A stretch of DNA of 64,000 nucleotides from Hyposmocoma kahamanoa. Taxonomy: Eukaryota > Arthropoda > Insecta > Lepidoptera > Cosmopterigidae. Under the pieces are notes generated by a model that ran no database searches, was not told the DNA's origin, and saw nothing but the letters and a program-made list of their open reading frames with translations. Location of the stretch: the NCBI RefSeq assembly GCF_003589595.1, contig NW_020653391.1, forward strand, positions 4,303,579 to 4,367,578. Direction: 5' to 3'. Within the stretch, counting starts at the first letter, position 1; each line of letters starts with the position of its first letter. Shown here piece after piece: positions 42,209 through 53,089 of the stretch. A program made the translations under genes and the position numbers.

Positions 42209-42392
42209 CTGGTAAAATTACAGGCACATGGGACTTGTCAAGTTACGTCTCAAGGTGATCTTTGCGATTTAAAACTCTGAGGGGCATTGCAACCATTATG
42301 GACAAGCTTGTCACTTACCACCAGACACACGACTAGTTCGTCCCGTTTCTTGGTATCACAAAAACAACTTTCAGCATAGGGTGACCCAAAAC

Positions 42393-42450
42393 GGCTTGGA
42401 GTGTCCACACGTTTTCCAAGACTTAAAAACCTTCTTCAACGTGTCGGTCC
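42393..42450 (-). mobile_element. SINE-3 tail fragment
   Basis: Reverse of cacgttgaagaaggttttta, agtcttggaaaacgtgtgga, the SINE-3 3' body word. Confidence 0.55.
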
Positions 42451-42654
42451 CTTTAAAAACACTCTATATTGTGTACTGTTACATGTTGTGGCATTTGATG
42501 ACAATAAATTACATCTTCTTTAGCATATCACGATATATTATTAACTTGAAGGCGATTAGCTCTGAACTTTACGTCTGACCATATTGTGACATGTTTTATA
42601 CAGGGTAGACCTAAAAGAGGTACAGAGCTTGATAATAGTAGTTTATGTTTTCTC

Positions 42655-42850
42655 AAGATTTTCAACGACATCTGTGGTCAAGTGGCTTACACGCCGAGGT
42701 TCCGGGTTCGATGTCCGGCAAGGTGAATGTAGAAAACTAACTTTTCTGTAATGTATTGGGTCTGGGTGTTTGTGTTACCGTCGTTGTTTCCGATTTCTAC
42801 AACACAATTGCTTTATTCATTTATAACTTTAGTTACTTATTTTGCGATCG
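42655..42850 (+). mobile_element. tRNA-like SINE, well preserved
   Basis: A box ctgtggtcaagtggcttaca, B box ccgggttcgatgtccgg, body gtagaaaactaacttttctg, gtctgggtgtttgtgttacc. Spacing is tRNA-like, but no anticodon arm pairs well. Confidence 0.7.
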
Positions 42851-43150
42851 GAGCAACGTTTGTGAAGTTGACTAATATTTATTTTATTTGTTTACAAGAT
42901 ACAACACTACCTATAGTTAGTGGTTAGTGGTACAGAGTGCAATGGTACTAGTAATCATTTAGAAAGGGTTAACTTCTAACTCTTAAACTAAAACTTTAGG
43001 ATTCTAAAAGCTATAGTTACACGTGAGCTAACTTTAAAGTTTAAAAAAAAATTGAATTTCAACTTTGAATACTACAATGCGATCTCCTCGATACTTTTCT
43101 TTTTAAGCAATCTAATCTTGGCTACTTCGAAACTTTAGAGGCAACTCTTT

Positions 43151-43396
43151 TTTATGACATCAAATGCCGGCCACTGAAAGCTTTAAAACACAAAGATTTC
43201 AGTGGAACTGCCACTGCGCCCATGACCCTGAGACATAAGTTGAAAAGTCCCATGTGAATTTCACCTGCACCCTTACCCTTGACAACCGGAACGCAGTAAT
43301 GCTCACATTACTGCTTGGCGACAGAAATAGGTAAGAAGGCAGTACTTCCCTAGCGAAACTTTTTCACAAGGAGCTCTATTGCTACTAAACTGTATA
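43151..43396 (-). mobile_element. Rep-A, near full length
   Basis: From ttttttatgacatcaaatgc to gagctctattgctactaaac. The piece gggacgaacaagtcg to gacacgcctg is deleted; the rest is close to consensus. Confidence 0.85.
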
Positions 43397-43649
43397 AAGA
43401 TCTCAACGTGACACATGCGGCTCGTGTCCGTCGTTTAGTTTCACCCTATATTAAATAATTTTATGAGTAAAATATTGCCTCCTACTTTCGACGTTAAAAG
43501 GTTAAGGTTATAGTGAACTGATAATCTTTTGCCAACCAACACTGAATGTAATTGCGTAATTTGTTCACACGTTTGTAAATTCCACTTAAGATAATTTCAT
43601 CGTTACATTTTATGTTTCTATTTTATTGTAAGGATATTTTTATGTCCAT

Positions 43650-43758
43650 CTATCAAAGCTGGGACGCAGTAATGCTCACGTTACTGCTTGGCAGCAGAAA
43701 TTGGTATGGTGACAGGAGTTCCCTGGACGAAGAAATTCTACTGCTACTAAATTTAGGG
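43650..43758 (-). mobile_element. Rep-A 5' part
   Basis: gctgggacgcagtaatgctc to aattctactgctactaaatt. Confidence 0.8.
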
Positions 43759-43759
43759 A

Positions 43760-45000
43760 AATGTAACCGGTTTTTCAATCCACATCAAATTGCATAGAAT
43801 AAAAACAAAATACCTTCAATTCATATTTAGCTTATTTACTAGAACTAATTCTTATTTCGTTTATTCTAGTTCGATAAGCTATTTGCCATCCACATATAGG
43901 GTACTACGAGTGACTTTTGAGTTAACGCCATGATTTGTTTTACTAGACGTCGTAGTTACACTGAGAAATAAATCTTATTACATCAACAATAAAATATAAC
44001 AATAACAATAATAGTTGGGAGCAGACACAAGTATACTTCCCATAACAAAGTTTATATTGTCCAGCATAACTTTGTCAGCGCATCAACTTCCACAACGATG
44101 AGTGCATTTGCGCTGTATAAAAAAACTACCAGGCTACCAGACAAAATAAAACTTACTGTCACTTTGTGCACAATTTTTTTTCAACATGTATATTGTTTAT
44201 TTATCGCACAGTTTTTCTCTTGTAACACATTAGAATTTCTACAGAACAAGTGTGTAACTTTTCGTAATGTAACGATAACGCAATAGTAACAAAATTAAAA
44301 CCCAGTTCCTAATAAGGAATTAGTTGTTGAACAATGAGGAAGTAATTATTGATTACGAATTCATATATTGTGTAATATGGAGCAGTGACTAACCGGTGGT
44401 TAACTGGTTATTACTGAATTCGTCCCTTTGCTGAGTACTATATTTAGTAAGATTTAGCAATTTTAAATAGAAAACCGCCGTGAAACTCAGACATATTAAC
44501 TAAAAATAACGGATAACTCACGGTTTTAAGTCGAATTTTTGCAAGACATGTGTCGACCCAATTCGTGGTCCTTAGATTTAGCATGATTAGAATGACAGAT
44601 GTGACTTCATGAACAAGTGATGGGACACGATCAGTGAAATCGAGAATCGATCTTAAAATATATCGACTAAACTGTGACAATTTTTTTATCTGTGTCGATT
44701 ATGACACGTGTATGATTTCAGTTATTATCATGATAAATATTAATTTATTTATTCAACTTAATAATTCGTTAATAGGGTTCCACCTCGCGAATAATGTTAA
44801 ATAAACGTAACATCAGTACCTGTTAATTTTCAGTTTAATATCCATAAAACTTAATCTAGCATATCTAAATAATAGTACATTAGTACACGTTGGATTAGAA
44901 TTAACCAAAACTATACAATTTAACCGCAAATTATCCGTTGTAGCTCAATAGAGCCGCAAAAGCCGGTTTTAACAACATGTTAGGACACATATCTTAATTA
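43760..45000. other. No gene seen (1.2 kb)
   Basis: AT-rich. Two weak inverted repeats (agcttatttactagaacta with its inverse near 43885; gactaaccggtggttaactgg near 44390). No shared repeat. Confidence 0.45.
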
Positions 45001-45004
45001 AGTT

Positions 45005-45320
45005 TTTATTGAATGTCAGGATGTTTCATTACAATGATATTCAATTATTTTTTGTGAAATTACTCCACTAGTTTGTTATAATTATTAATACAAAGATCGA
45101 AAGATCACTTAGAAAAAATTCCTTCGATTCGGCCGGATTCGAACCGACATCTTCTAGCAAACCGTGCTAGAACGCTATGCCAACTAAGTCACGGAACGAA
45201 CCAACGGAACTCACTAAGTTTTCTTTGTGCTTGTTGTGGGATCTTTGTTTTTGGTTTTTAACGACTTTTTTGCCCTGGCACCGTCTATGAGAATTCTATG
45301 AAAGTATTTCTTCACCCAGT
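45005..45320 (-). mobile_element. SINE-2, reference copy
   Basis: Minus strand, 5' to 3': catagaattctcatagacgg, aaaagtcgttaaaaacc, the A-box region acttagttggcatagcgttc, B box gtcggttcgaatccgg, gaaggaattttttc, gatctttgtattaataatta, aactagtggagtaatttcac, then the tail gacattcaataaaaacttaa. An upstream segment of about 110 bp precedes the tRNA-like part, so the element may be a tRNA module fused inside a longer unit. Confidence 0.75.
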
Positions 45321-45524
45321 TATTTTGTTATGATTTTAATTTAAGGAAGAAAAAATTGCTTCATATTCAAATCCGAATTAAAGTCTCTCTTAATAAATGG
45401 GTTCAGAGAGAGACTTCATGAACTCTTATACTACGTAACAATACACTTTCCTATTAATTTTGAGCTTATTATTAGTACTTTAAGCCAATGTTTCTTTCTG
45501 TTAATTAGTGACACGTTATTGATA

Positions 45525-45556
45525 TAACAGTTGCAGTGCCACTCAGAGCTTTAAAG
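45525..45556 (-). mobile_element. Rep-A scrap
   Basis: taacagttgcagtgccactc, agagctttaaag only. Confidence 0.6.
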
Positions 45557-45559
45557 TAT

Positions 45560-47280
45560 AGACAAGTGTAGGTGTTTTCGCGCCGAACAGGCGGAATTTG
45601 CTCTTATTATACTATCCGTTAGTGGAAGTGGATCCGTTCGTCAGCCATGGAAGCTGCCGTCAGAAAAAGATCACGAAAATTTTCTTTATCATTTCTATAG
45701 CACTACAGCAATAAACATTCACTTTGATCGCCTCCGTTTTTATTAAATGCATCATACATTAAGCATTACGCCAGCTTTGAAGTGGAACGAACGAATGAAA
45801 TATGGACGTTTCATTTAACGAATTTTATTACATTTTGTGAATTATGACTACATATACTTAGTTCATACATATTCACAACCAAAAAAATAATGTGGTAAGA
45901 AACACCCAAAATGTTAATTACTTTTGACATTAATAGTATATTTTTTACTAAAATAAGCTAATATATACCCGGAGTGATTAGACATCCGAGCTTTAGCGGT
46001 GTCTATTAATCTGAGGGATTATATTGGCTTTTAGTCTCGAGGTGAATACTTCACTTTTCAATTGCGAGAAAAAAAACAATATTTCAATCGTTTTCGCTCT
46101 ACAAAATAACGAACCAAAATTCTGAAGTTTTCGCGGTATGTTTTTTCCAACCAGACACAGATACAACAAACGCACTAACGCGGGAAAATAATATGGCGCC
46201 ACCATCTATGCGGAAAAGGCACAGAACTAAAAGCGAACGTACTACTGGCAGTTTCAGTTTGTACACTCGAAGTAAATTAAAAAATTAGGCACTTTATGAT
46301 TATAGGATGCACTTTACCCCTACTACGTAAGGCTTATTGACGCACTTTTAGAGCACGAGAAGTGAAAAATGTTTTTCACACCCTAAATTGTGGTTTTGTC
46401 ACGTATTATTACAAAATAAATTAATTAGTAGTTAAAAACATTAAAGTTTGTATACGACAAGCGTGTATGAAAACATTAATGCATAATGAGGTGAAAAATG
46501 TGTTTCAGGCTCATAGCGAGTACGTGAACGTACGCAAGTACGTAAGTGAAGTGTTTGTACGTATGTTTTTTTATCTTCATTATGACGAAGATGATTTGTA
46601 TCTACAAAAAGAGGATCTCCTCCTAGATCCAATTTTTAGATCTTTCAGAAACCCTCTAATTACAGGTTTGTTCATCTTTCACAAGAACGAACTCTATTCC
46701 AAAGAGCTCAACAGCTAGTAGACTGTATTTCTCTTTTAATTCTGACAAAAAGAACAAATATTTTTGCACATTTAAAAAGTGACCAACAGCCATTACGTCT
46801 GTATCCTAAACGGCTAAAGCAAATTAATAACACTGTTGCTTAACAATAAAATATTTTATATAACCAATATTTTGACGACACAACATTCCAGTTTTTTCTT
46901 GATGTTTGTATTCTAGAATAAAACAATTTTGATAACAATTGTTAATCCGACGGAATGTGAAAGGACCGACTTGCAAGTAATTAGTAAACTCGTTGACTCA
47001 AAATACGGAAATTCTTGTCAACCTCTAAATATTTAAAAATTTAGAGGTTGTTATATAATATCTAGAACGAAAAGGCAGAAACATTATGTGTTTTCGCACA
47101 CTTTATGTTATTCTTTATTTATTTATTTTCATAACTATAAGAAATCGGAAATAGTACATAATATTACAAATTATTATCAGAAAATCGAAAACATAGCAAA
47201 AATAATATTGAATAATACTATGTCAAATAGCATTAAACAAAAAAAAACGTGATAGCCTAATCTGACTTATCGTCTCTCAA
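45560..47280. other. No recognised gene (1.7 kb)
   Basis: Mixed composition. GC-richer patches at 45580-45665 and 46110-46240 have no convincing frame. 46330-46560 contains repeated aagtgaaaaatgtttttcac and gtgaaaaatgtgtttcagg words in loose tandem. An 83-codon frame at 46467-46718 has no recognisable domain. Confidence 0.4.
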
Positions 47281-47284
47281 GCAA

Positions 47285-47510
47285 AGGCCGAAAGGAAAAG
47301 AAAGTTAGTTCGAATCCGGGTCGCACTTCTGAGTTCCTCGGAACTCGGAAGTCCCCAACCCGCATTGGGCCAGAATGGCGGACTAGGGCCTTAAACCTCG
47401 CCTGAAAGGAGACCCGCGCCCAGCACTGGGACCTACAAATGGGTTGATGATGTTACAGCCTTTGGAGTGGAAACCCTTGGCCCGTGAGGCAGTGGTGCCC
47501 TTCATCTGTA
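47285..47510 (+). mobile_element. tRNA-like or LINE tail fragment
   Basis: B-box-like tagttcgaatccgggtcgc, then ccccaacccgcattgggcca, gaggaga-type gaaaggagacccgcgcccag, gggttgatgatg, the wording of common lepidopteran LINE/SINE tails (recall). From 47457 it continues acagcctttggagtggaaac, ccttggcccgt, a segment shared with 57.64 kb. Confidence 0.5.
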
Positions 47511-47973
47511 CAAAATTTTATCCAAAAATTTAATAAACTGTCTGGTAAAGCCAAGAGTCGGCAGTTACCTTGCCCAATGCATTAGCATAGTCATACGAGC
47601 ATCTTGGATACCTTGCCGCACGAACCCAATTTTAGTCATATCATTTAATCCTTTCTAGTATTGAAATAAACTATTATTATTATTATTATTTAAAATTTAA
47701 TTGTACCTTAAATTTGTGTTTTTACTTATTGTCCAATAAATAAAATAGATTTGCTTTGTTAAGTTTATAATACCGGTGGCATAGTTCTAAGTGCAATAAC
47801 CTGCTTGTGTACATAACTCTGCATAACGTTTAAAATTTTGGATATCTAGCGAAATCACAGATACATGCAACTCTTTTATCTAATAAAATAACGCAATGCA
47901 TCCTAAGTACGTAAGATGGTTCTTTTTTAAATTTGTGACCATAAAAAAATTTTAGTTCTTTTTTATTTTTTTA

Positions 47974-48258
47974 ATCAAAGTCAAGTCAACAAATAATCAT
48001 TAAATTTTTTACACCTGAAAACGTTATTTTTAAGCTATTGCTCGTTGACTGTGCCGACTTCCCTGAGAAGAACGTGCAAGAAACTCTAGAGATTGCTCTT
48101 TTCAAATATACTTAAATGCTATAGAATACATTTTGAATCATATTTGTGTGGAATCTAGACTCATGTTGTCTTTCCATATATCTTTATCTAACACGTAATC
48201 CACAATTTTGTAGTATGACTTTTCAATTATAAAATACTTTTAATGTAAATTTTAAACA
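47974..48258 (-). pseudogene. LINE-D tail and 3' UTR, copy 7 (decayed)
   Basis: Simple tail atcaaagtcaagtcaac at 47974, gagaagaacgtgcaagaaac, then the coding part matching VFHSI and the Cys/Trp-Met block at 48120-48180, with frame losses. Parallel to 28.5-28.86 kb. Confidence 0.6.
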
Positions 48259-48261
48259 ATA

Positions 48262-48700
48262 AGAAGTCTACAGGCGTCTCGCTCCGAGGGAAAGAAATAA
48301 TAATGGTCACGTTAGGCATATATGACTGATACCACGTACATTTTTTTTTAAAGACATTATTACTATTGAGCGTGCGTTATGTTCCACGGCCGACGATGTA
48401 TCACGTTTTCCGGTTTGTCGATCAGTATAAAAAGAAATGTTGCCCGCAATAACGACCGTTTTCGCGGTCACCTAAAGCCTCGCCTGCTTTACAACATTTC
48501 ATAATAAACGTGATCGATTGTCACTTTAATTAAAAGAACAATATTGTCCTCCTTATCATAGGAAACGTAGTCGACGCTTTAGTGAAATTGAGTTATTGAC
48601 ATTAAACGAGATCCACAACCCTCTATTAGCGATTTTTTCATATCTTATTTAATTCCAATTTTGTTGTTAAGTTTCGATACTATCTCAGTTTGAATTAAAT
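48262..48700. other. No gene seen; GC-richer patch with a TATA-like word
   Basis: 48380-48490 is relatively CG-rich (ccacggccgacgatgta, gaccgttttcgcggtcacc, the latter a small hairpin). A tataaaaag word lies at 48427. No frame or donor site follows, so I do not call a promoter. Confidence 0.3.
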
Positions 48701-48704
48701 TTTT

Positions 48705-49045
48705 CCCGTACGGTTCATTTTGCTTGGGTCTAGCGACAGGGACACTGGCTTTATTTCAGATTTTTTTACAAACAAAATCAAAGCCATTCGAAAATGTATA
48801 TCGTATACTATACGTGTGCTATTTATTTCAGTTGATATAAAAAAAAATGTTGGTATATGTAAAGTCCTATTGAATACAGCGGTTTTCTTGTAAGATTTCT
48901 AGGCAAGTTTGAGTTCTTTTAGGAATCGTGTTTTCACACCGTAGTAATCAGTGTATGACCTAAATTTTACTATATATTTTTTCAACACTATCACTGTCAT
49001 ACGGAATCAACCAAAGCCGTTTGAAGTTGTTTCAACTCTTAATCA
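48705..49045 (-). mobile_element. Rep-X, copy 3
   Basis: Reverse of copies 1 and 2: tcattttgcttgggtctagc, agttgatataaaaaaaaatg, cgtgttttcacaccgtagta, accaaagccgtttgaagttg. It is the fullest copy. Confidence 0.7.
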
Positions 49046-49324
49046 AAATCTGTGTAATTTACATTTTTCAAAGAATAATAATTTAAGTGCCAATATCTCG
49101 AAAGCTATCAAAATGTAATTCAAATGAAGACAACGCTTACCTTATATTACTAATTACTCATGTTCTAAAAGTAATGCGACGCATACTAAGCATGCGCACG
49201 CTTCATAATTTTGATTATTAATATCGATATATCACTAGTACGTGACATTTGGCCAGTGCAGTGAGTCACGCGCTGAGATACTTTTTGTATTTTATGCGAT
49301 AACAAGAGTAGAGAAATTGATGAT

Positions 49325-49405
49325 TAATTTATACCCTTGATATAATAAGGGCACATAAGATGATACGTGAAAAGTTTTTTCATCACACAGTACTTTTATC
49401 AAATA
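49325..49405 (+). mobile_element. Rep-QR left part
   Basis: tatacccttgatataataag, agatgatacgtgaaaagttt; the right part is absent and Rep-A follows. Confidence 0.5.
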
Positions 49406-49414
49406 GTTAGTAGT

Positions 49415-49986
49415 TAGGTAGCAGTAGAGCTCCTTGTGAAAGAGTTCGTCCAGGGAAGTACCGCCACCTTACCTATTTCTGCCGCCATGCAGCCAATGGC
49501 TTTGAGAGTAAGGGCGTCGGTGACATTACGAGTACATGGACTTATGACTCACAACTTATGTCTCAGGATAAAAGGCGCAGTAAAAGTAAAAAATAATAAA
49601 AAATATAATGTTTCTTTATTTAGGTACACCCATTAATAAATATGACATTATTTATTTATTTCATTACGTTACGTACCCATTAAATTGAATTTTATTAACC
49701 GAATATTATTATTATTAATGACGTAAATAATTAAAAATTATATTAAATTGAATTGAATTTACATTAGAAATAATAGTATAATTATAATTTATTTATTCAT
49801 ATTTTAAAAATGTTGTCGCTTACAAAGTTGCACGTATCGCATACTGTCAGGCCCATAGATATATCTATGGTCAGGCCCAGTAGCAGTGCCCCTTAAATCT
49901 TTGCTTTTTAAAGCTATGAGCGGCACTGCAACTGCTATAGGCAGGCGTCGCTTACCACCAGGCACATGACTTGTTCGTCCTGTCAT
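49415..49986 (+). mobile_element. Rep-A split by a LINE-L 3' end
   Basis: Left 49415-49581 (taggtagcagtagagctcct to ataaaaggcgcagt), right 49874-49986 (ggcccagtagcagtgcccct to acttgttcgtcctgtcatgg). The words ggcgcagt (49574-49581) and ggcccagt (49874-49881) are a target duplication with one mismatch. Confidence 0.8.
49582..49873 (-). mobile_element. LINE-L 3' UTR inserted in Rep-A
   Basis: The minus strand matches the UTR at 38.41-38.64 kb (cagtatgcgatacgtgcaac, ctaatgtaaattcaattcaa, ttaatgggtgtacctaaata, aagaaacattatat) with an A-rich end at 49582. Severely 5'-truncated, no coding. At the 5' edge a small palindrome, catagatatatctatg, sits beside a duplicated caggccca. Confidence 0.75.
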
Positions 49987-50184
49987 GGAGCACGTCACCG
50001 GTCCGAAATAGAGGGAAAATAAAAATAAATCATAATGTAGTAAGAAACATGTAATTAGTGGCAAAAGGATTTCTTAAAGATTTAATAATTCGAGGCAATT
50101 GTAATGATTTTGTAAGCGTAAAATAAAACTATGAAGAGATTTTCGTTTTGTAATGGCAACACTAAAAAACTAAGATGATGGTAA

Positions 50185-50435
50185 AAGTGTCGTTTTTATT
50201 TTGACTTTCAATTATTTTGTGAAATCTGGCTTAAAATGGAATAGGATAGTGCTATGGTGCCTTAATCGAAGATTAAAACGCGAAATTATACGTTTTAAGG
50301 AATCCCGAGTCAATCCAAACACGCCGCCTCAAATTGCCTGTCCTCTTTGTGGCGGCCATATTTACAGAAACATAATTAAACTTCATGTTTAGGCTGATGG
50401 CCTTGTCAAAGCCTTAATAAATTAAAAAAAAAGAT
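50185..50435 (+). pseudogene. Possible LINE 3' end with a C2H2-like motif
   Basis: A short frame (50201-50392) ends in ACPLCGGHIYRNIIKLHV, which has the C-x2-C spacing of a zinc finger but only one clear histidine at the far end. It is followed closely by taggctgatggccttgtc, aataaatt and an A run at 50424-50434, i.e. a polyadenylated end. A LINE-encoded C-terminal zinc finger is the likely source. A retrocopy of a host transcript is the alternative. Confidence 0.4.
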
Positions 50436-50589
50436 AATATGTTTTTGGGTAAAAAAGGCAGGGTTAAGTTGTATTGTAGAGGAGAATACCGAGAACAGTG
50501 CGCTTAAAAAAAGGAAAAATATAATTGTTATACATTGACTTACAAATAAAGTCAATGTTGTTATACCATTGTAAAGTGTATTAAAGAAA

Positions 50590-51110
50590 TATAAATGGAG
50601 TTCAGCATCCGTTTGGAATTTTATTACATTATGGAAAAGATGATTTGGGATAACGCTTGTTGTGGAAAGGATAATAGAGACAACAAGTATTTTTTTCTTT
50701 ACAAAAGTTTACAAAAAGTTTCTAGTTAATTCTAGCGATACCACCGCACTATTGCGTGAAAAGTTTCCTGACCGTGTGATCACCGAGCTCTTGTGACTAA
50801 CACCTTTGGACTTTTTTCTTTGGGGCTACGTAAAAGATAAGGTCTATGCCAATGGCCCACAATCGATTCAAGACCTCAAAGACGGAATTTGTTAAGTTAT
50901 CGAGGATATACAGCCGCAAATGTGGGAATTGATGATGGAAAATTTCATGAAAAGAATATGGTTCTGCAAGCGCAGCCGTGGCAGCCATTTGATTGATATT
51001 GTTTTCCATTGTTAATGGCATACCCTCCTCTTCACAATTAAATAAAAATATTCGTTTTTTTATATGTCAAAATGAAACCTCTTATTGGAAGACCCCTTTA
51101 TTATTATTCT
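50590..51110 (+). pseudogene. IS630/Tc1-like transposase remnant (two stops in the C-terminal part)
   Basis: In one frame, 50746-51015 reads ALLREKFPDRVITELL, stop (TGA 50794-50796), LTPLDFFLWGYVKDKVYANG, PQSIQDLKDGIC, stop (TAA), VIEDIQPQMWELMMENFMKR, CKRSRGSHLIDIVFHC, stop. LTPLDFFLWGYVKDKVY is the block around the last catalytic acidic residue in a family of insect DDE transposases of the IS630/Tc1/mariner group; the preceding Trp/Pro/Arg-Ser block is deleted. MEFSIRLEF near 50595 resembles the family's start. The right side, aaacctcttattggaagacc, resembles the expected element end (recall). Most of the catalytic core between residues about 10 and 200 is missing, so it cannot be active. 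Confidence 0.82.
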
Positions 51111-51552
51111 CAAAGTAATCTTTCTTCAGATGGACTAGCAGAGGTAAAAAGTAACAAACTTATGTGTGATTTTCTCAAGATTGAGTTCAAAAATGTACCT
51201 TAGTCGAGAGCACGTCAAGTGTCTTTTCTCCCAAAGATTTGAAAAACGATATATATGATGAAACGATATTCCGTAGACGTAACACGTAAGGCTTAGGTGC
51301 AAAAATGTTAATTAAATATTTACATTAAACCTGTTTCGCAATGTTTAAATGACTTGACTATATGTACGTAACCTCGTCGTCTATAATATAATGATTCAAA
51401 ACTTTTTATAACGTCTCATTGTTTTGATACTATCATACGGTAATTAGCTCCTGTGTGACACTGGCTCTCTGTATCCATGGGAAAACTTTACAAATAACAC
51501 GTGTGTTATGGAAGCCGTCGTTAGATAGAAATGAAATAAAAAAACAGTTGTA

Positions 51553-51585
51553 TATTAGTAGAAGTAGAGTTCGTCCAGGGAATTA
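51553..51585 (+). mobile_element. Rep-A scrap at the tail of SINE-1
   Basis: gtagaagtagagttcgtccagg only; the SINE-1 tail starts right after ggaa. Confidence 0.5.
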
Positions 51586-51812
51586 ATAATAAATAATAAA
51601 TAAATAACAACGCACACACTCAACATAGCCCCGCACTAGGGAAACCCTGTGTCGCGAGTGCCATGGACACACACATAGACAACCACAAATTACACCCAAA
51701 CTCGTGAGCGAAATAAATGTAGGCCATACAAATGTTTCTCCCGACCCGGGTGTCGAACCTGAGACCTCTGCGTAGCAGTCGGGCATGGTAACCGTTCGGC
51801 CAAGGAGGCAGT
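51586..51812 (-). mobile_element. SINE-1, full length
   Basis: Reversed tail aataataaataataaataa, complete body, B box gtcgaacctgagacc, A box ggtaaccgttcggccaagga. Well preserved. Confidence 0.88.
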
Positions 51813-51814
51813 AA

Positions 51815-52765
51815 AATTACTGCCACTACTACAGACGCAAGAAAAGCGAACGTTGTCCACTTATAGTAGTTTTTTGAATTCGGAAAAATCATATTTATCA
51901 TGTAAACAGTTATTCCAATTAAGAAACCTGCAAGTAGTGGTACAGTCGATGCTCTAAGATACCTGGTTGACCTTTTGATTCTGAGAATCTTCTTTGTATG
52001 TATGTAATATAATTATAGATCAAGTTGGTTTAAAAAGTTTCTTAAAACGTCATTAACTAATAATGCAAAAAGGAAGTCATACCAAAATAAATTTTGCGGT
52101 TCACAGGTTAAATGGTACTGTTGGTTTAACACTTTTGTTCATACTGGCCTACTCAATACTAAGTAGTCGGTAAGAGAGTCAGGTATCTTTGGGCATCCAC
52201 TGTACACGTCTAAAATAGTCGGGTCGAACAGATTCTTTTACAATGTTGTCTTTTTTGTAAATATTTGTAAGTAATAAGAATGGCATGGACAAAGAATATA
52301 ATCCATTCATTACCCATACTACAATGCAAAGTTATTTCAAATTATTAACCTTTCTACGCGTTACGCCACGAGTGCGCGCAGTTTAAGCAACCGCGTCGTG
52401 TGACGTCACAAGGTCTTGTTGCAAAGGAAATATGCGTTCACTATTTATTACTTCATTTTAGGGATTTGTGGTTCTCTTTTTTAACCCCTAAATGGAAAAA
52501 GGCGTGTTATAAATGACACTACGTATTTCGTCTGTGCCATCGTCTATAAATAAAACTTTACTTAAACCATTACGCCTTGTTTTTTGTTTGATTACTGTGT
52601 CATTCGTGAAATTTTTTAGCAATGTTTGCTGGTTGATACTCGACTTTTTAGGACTTTCAGCTATCAATTCTACGCACAAAAGGATTTTAAGCATTATCCC
52701 AGCTCGAAATTCCGAGTTTGTACTCCAAGAAGCTAGCACATGAAGGTTTTATAATTTTTTTACCG
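51815..52765. other. No gene seen; CpG cluster with a CRE-like palindrome at 52355-52412
   Basis: 52355-52412 has about ten CG dinucleotides in 60 bp and the exact palindrome tgacgtca at 52401-52408. 52488-52743 is open on both strands (83 and 76 codons) with no recognisable domain on either. Confidence 0.35.
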
Positions 52766-52768
52766 ATA

Positions 52769-52950
52769 GCGATAAATCCGAGACTATAGAAATTAAGAAA
52801 ACTGGGATTCGCTTCGGATGTCGCTTGTGCATTAAGTCCGATTCAAATCCAAGAAAACACGAATATCGGTTGTTGTACACCTAGAGATAAAATGATCACT
52901 GTGACATTTCGAACCGTCATTTCTCGAATTCGGAACTGATACTAACGCTC
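52769..52950. mobile_element. MITE-F, copy 2 (arms shortened)
   Basis: cgctt-cggatgtcgcttgtgc, ttaagtccgattcaaatcc, acctagagataaaatgatca and tcatttctcgaattcggaac match copy 1. Outer arms are partly deleted. TA lies at both edges (52767-52768, 52951-52952). Confidence 0.7.
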
Positions 52951-52959
52951 TAAGATATA

Positions 52960-53083
52960 AAGTTGATAGTTCCATAAGCTCTTCATAATCAGAACGCAGT
53001 AATGCTCACCTTACTACTTGGCGGCAGAAAAGGTAACGTGGCAGTACTTCCCTGGACAAGGAGGTTTACTGCTACTAAAAAAA
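52960..53083 (-). mobile_element. Rep-A fragment next to MITE-F
   Basis: aaagttgatagttccataag, then cagaacgcagtaatgctcac to gtttactgctactaaaa. Its partner on the left of MITE-F is missing. Confidence 0.7.
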
Positions 53084-53089
53084 TATTCA

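Larger units (their letters stand above)
41672..42366 (+). mobile_element. Rep-A (outer copy) split by a second Rep-A
   Basis: Outer plus-strand copy: 41672-41719 (gagcattattgcgttccagt, gcgtaagggtgctggtataa) and 42209-42366 (ctggtaaaattacaggcaca to cttggtatcacaaaaaca). The inner copy lies between the duplicated words ctggtataat (41710-41719) and ctggtaaaat (42209-42218), a 10-bp target duplication with one mismatch. Confidence 0.85.

Noticed and set aside
48380..48490. TATA-box promoter (tataaaaag at 48427)
   Set aside because: No frame, donor site or CG pattern follows; single TATA words are expected by chance in AT-rich DNA.
52488..52743. Antiparallel ORFs of 83 and 76 codons
   Set aside because: Neither has a recognisable domain, and frames of this length occur by chance in a 64-kb window read in six frames.
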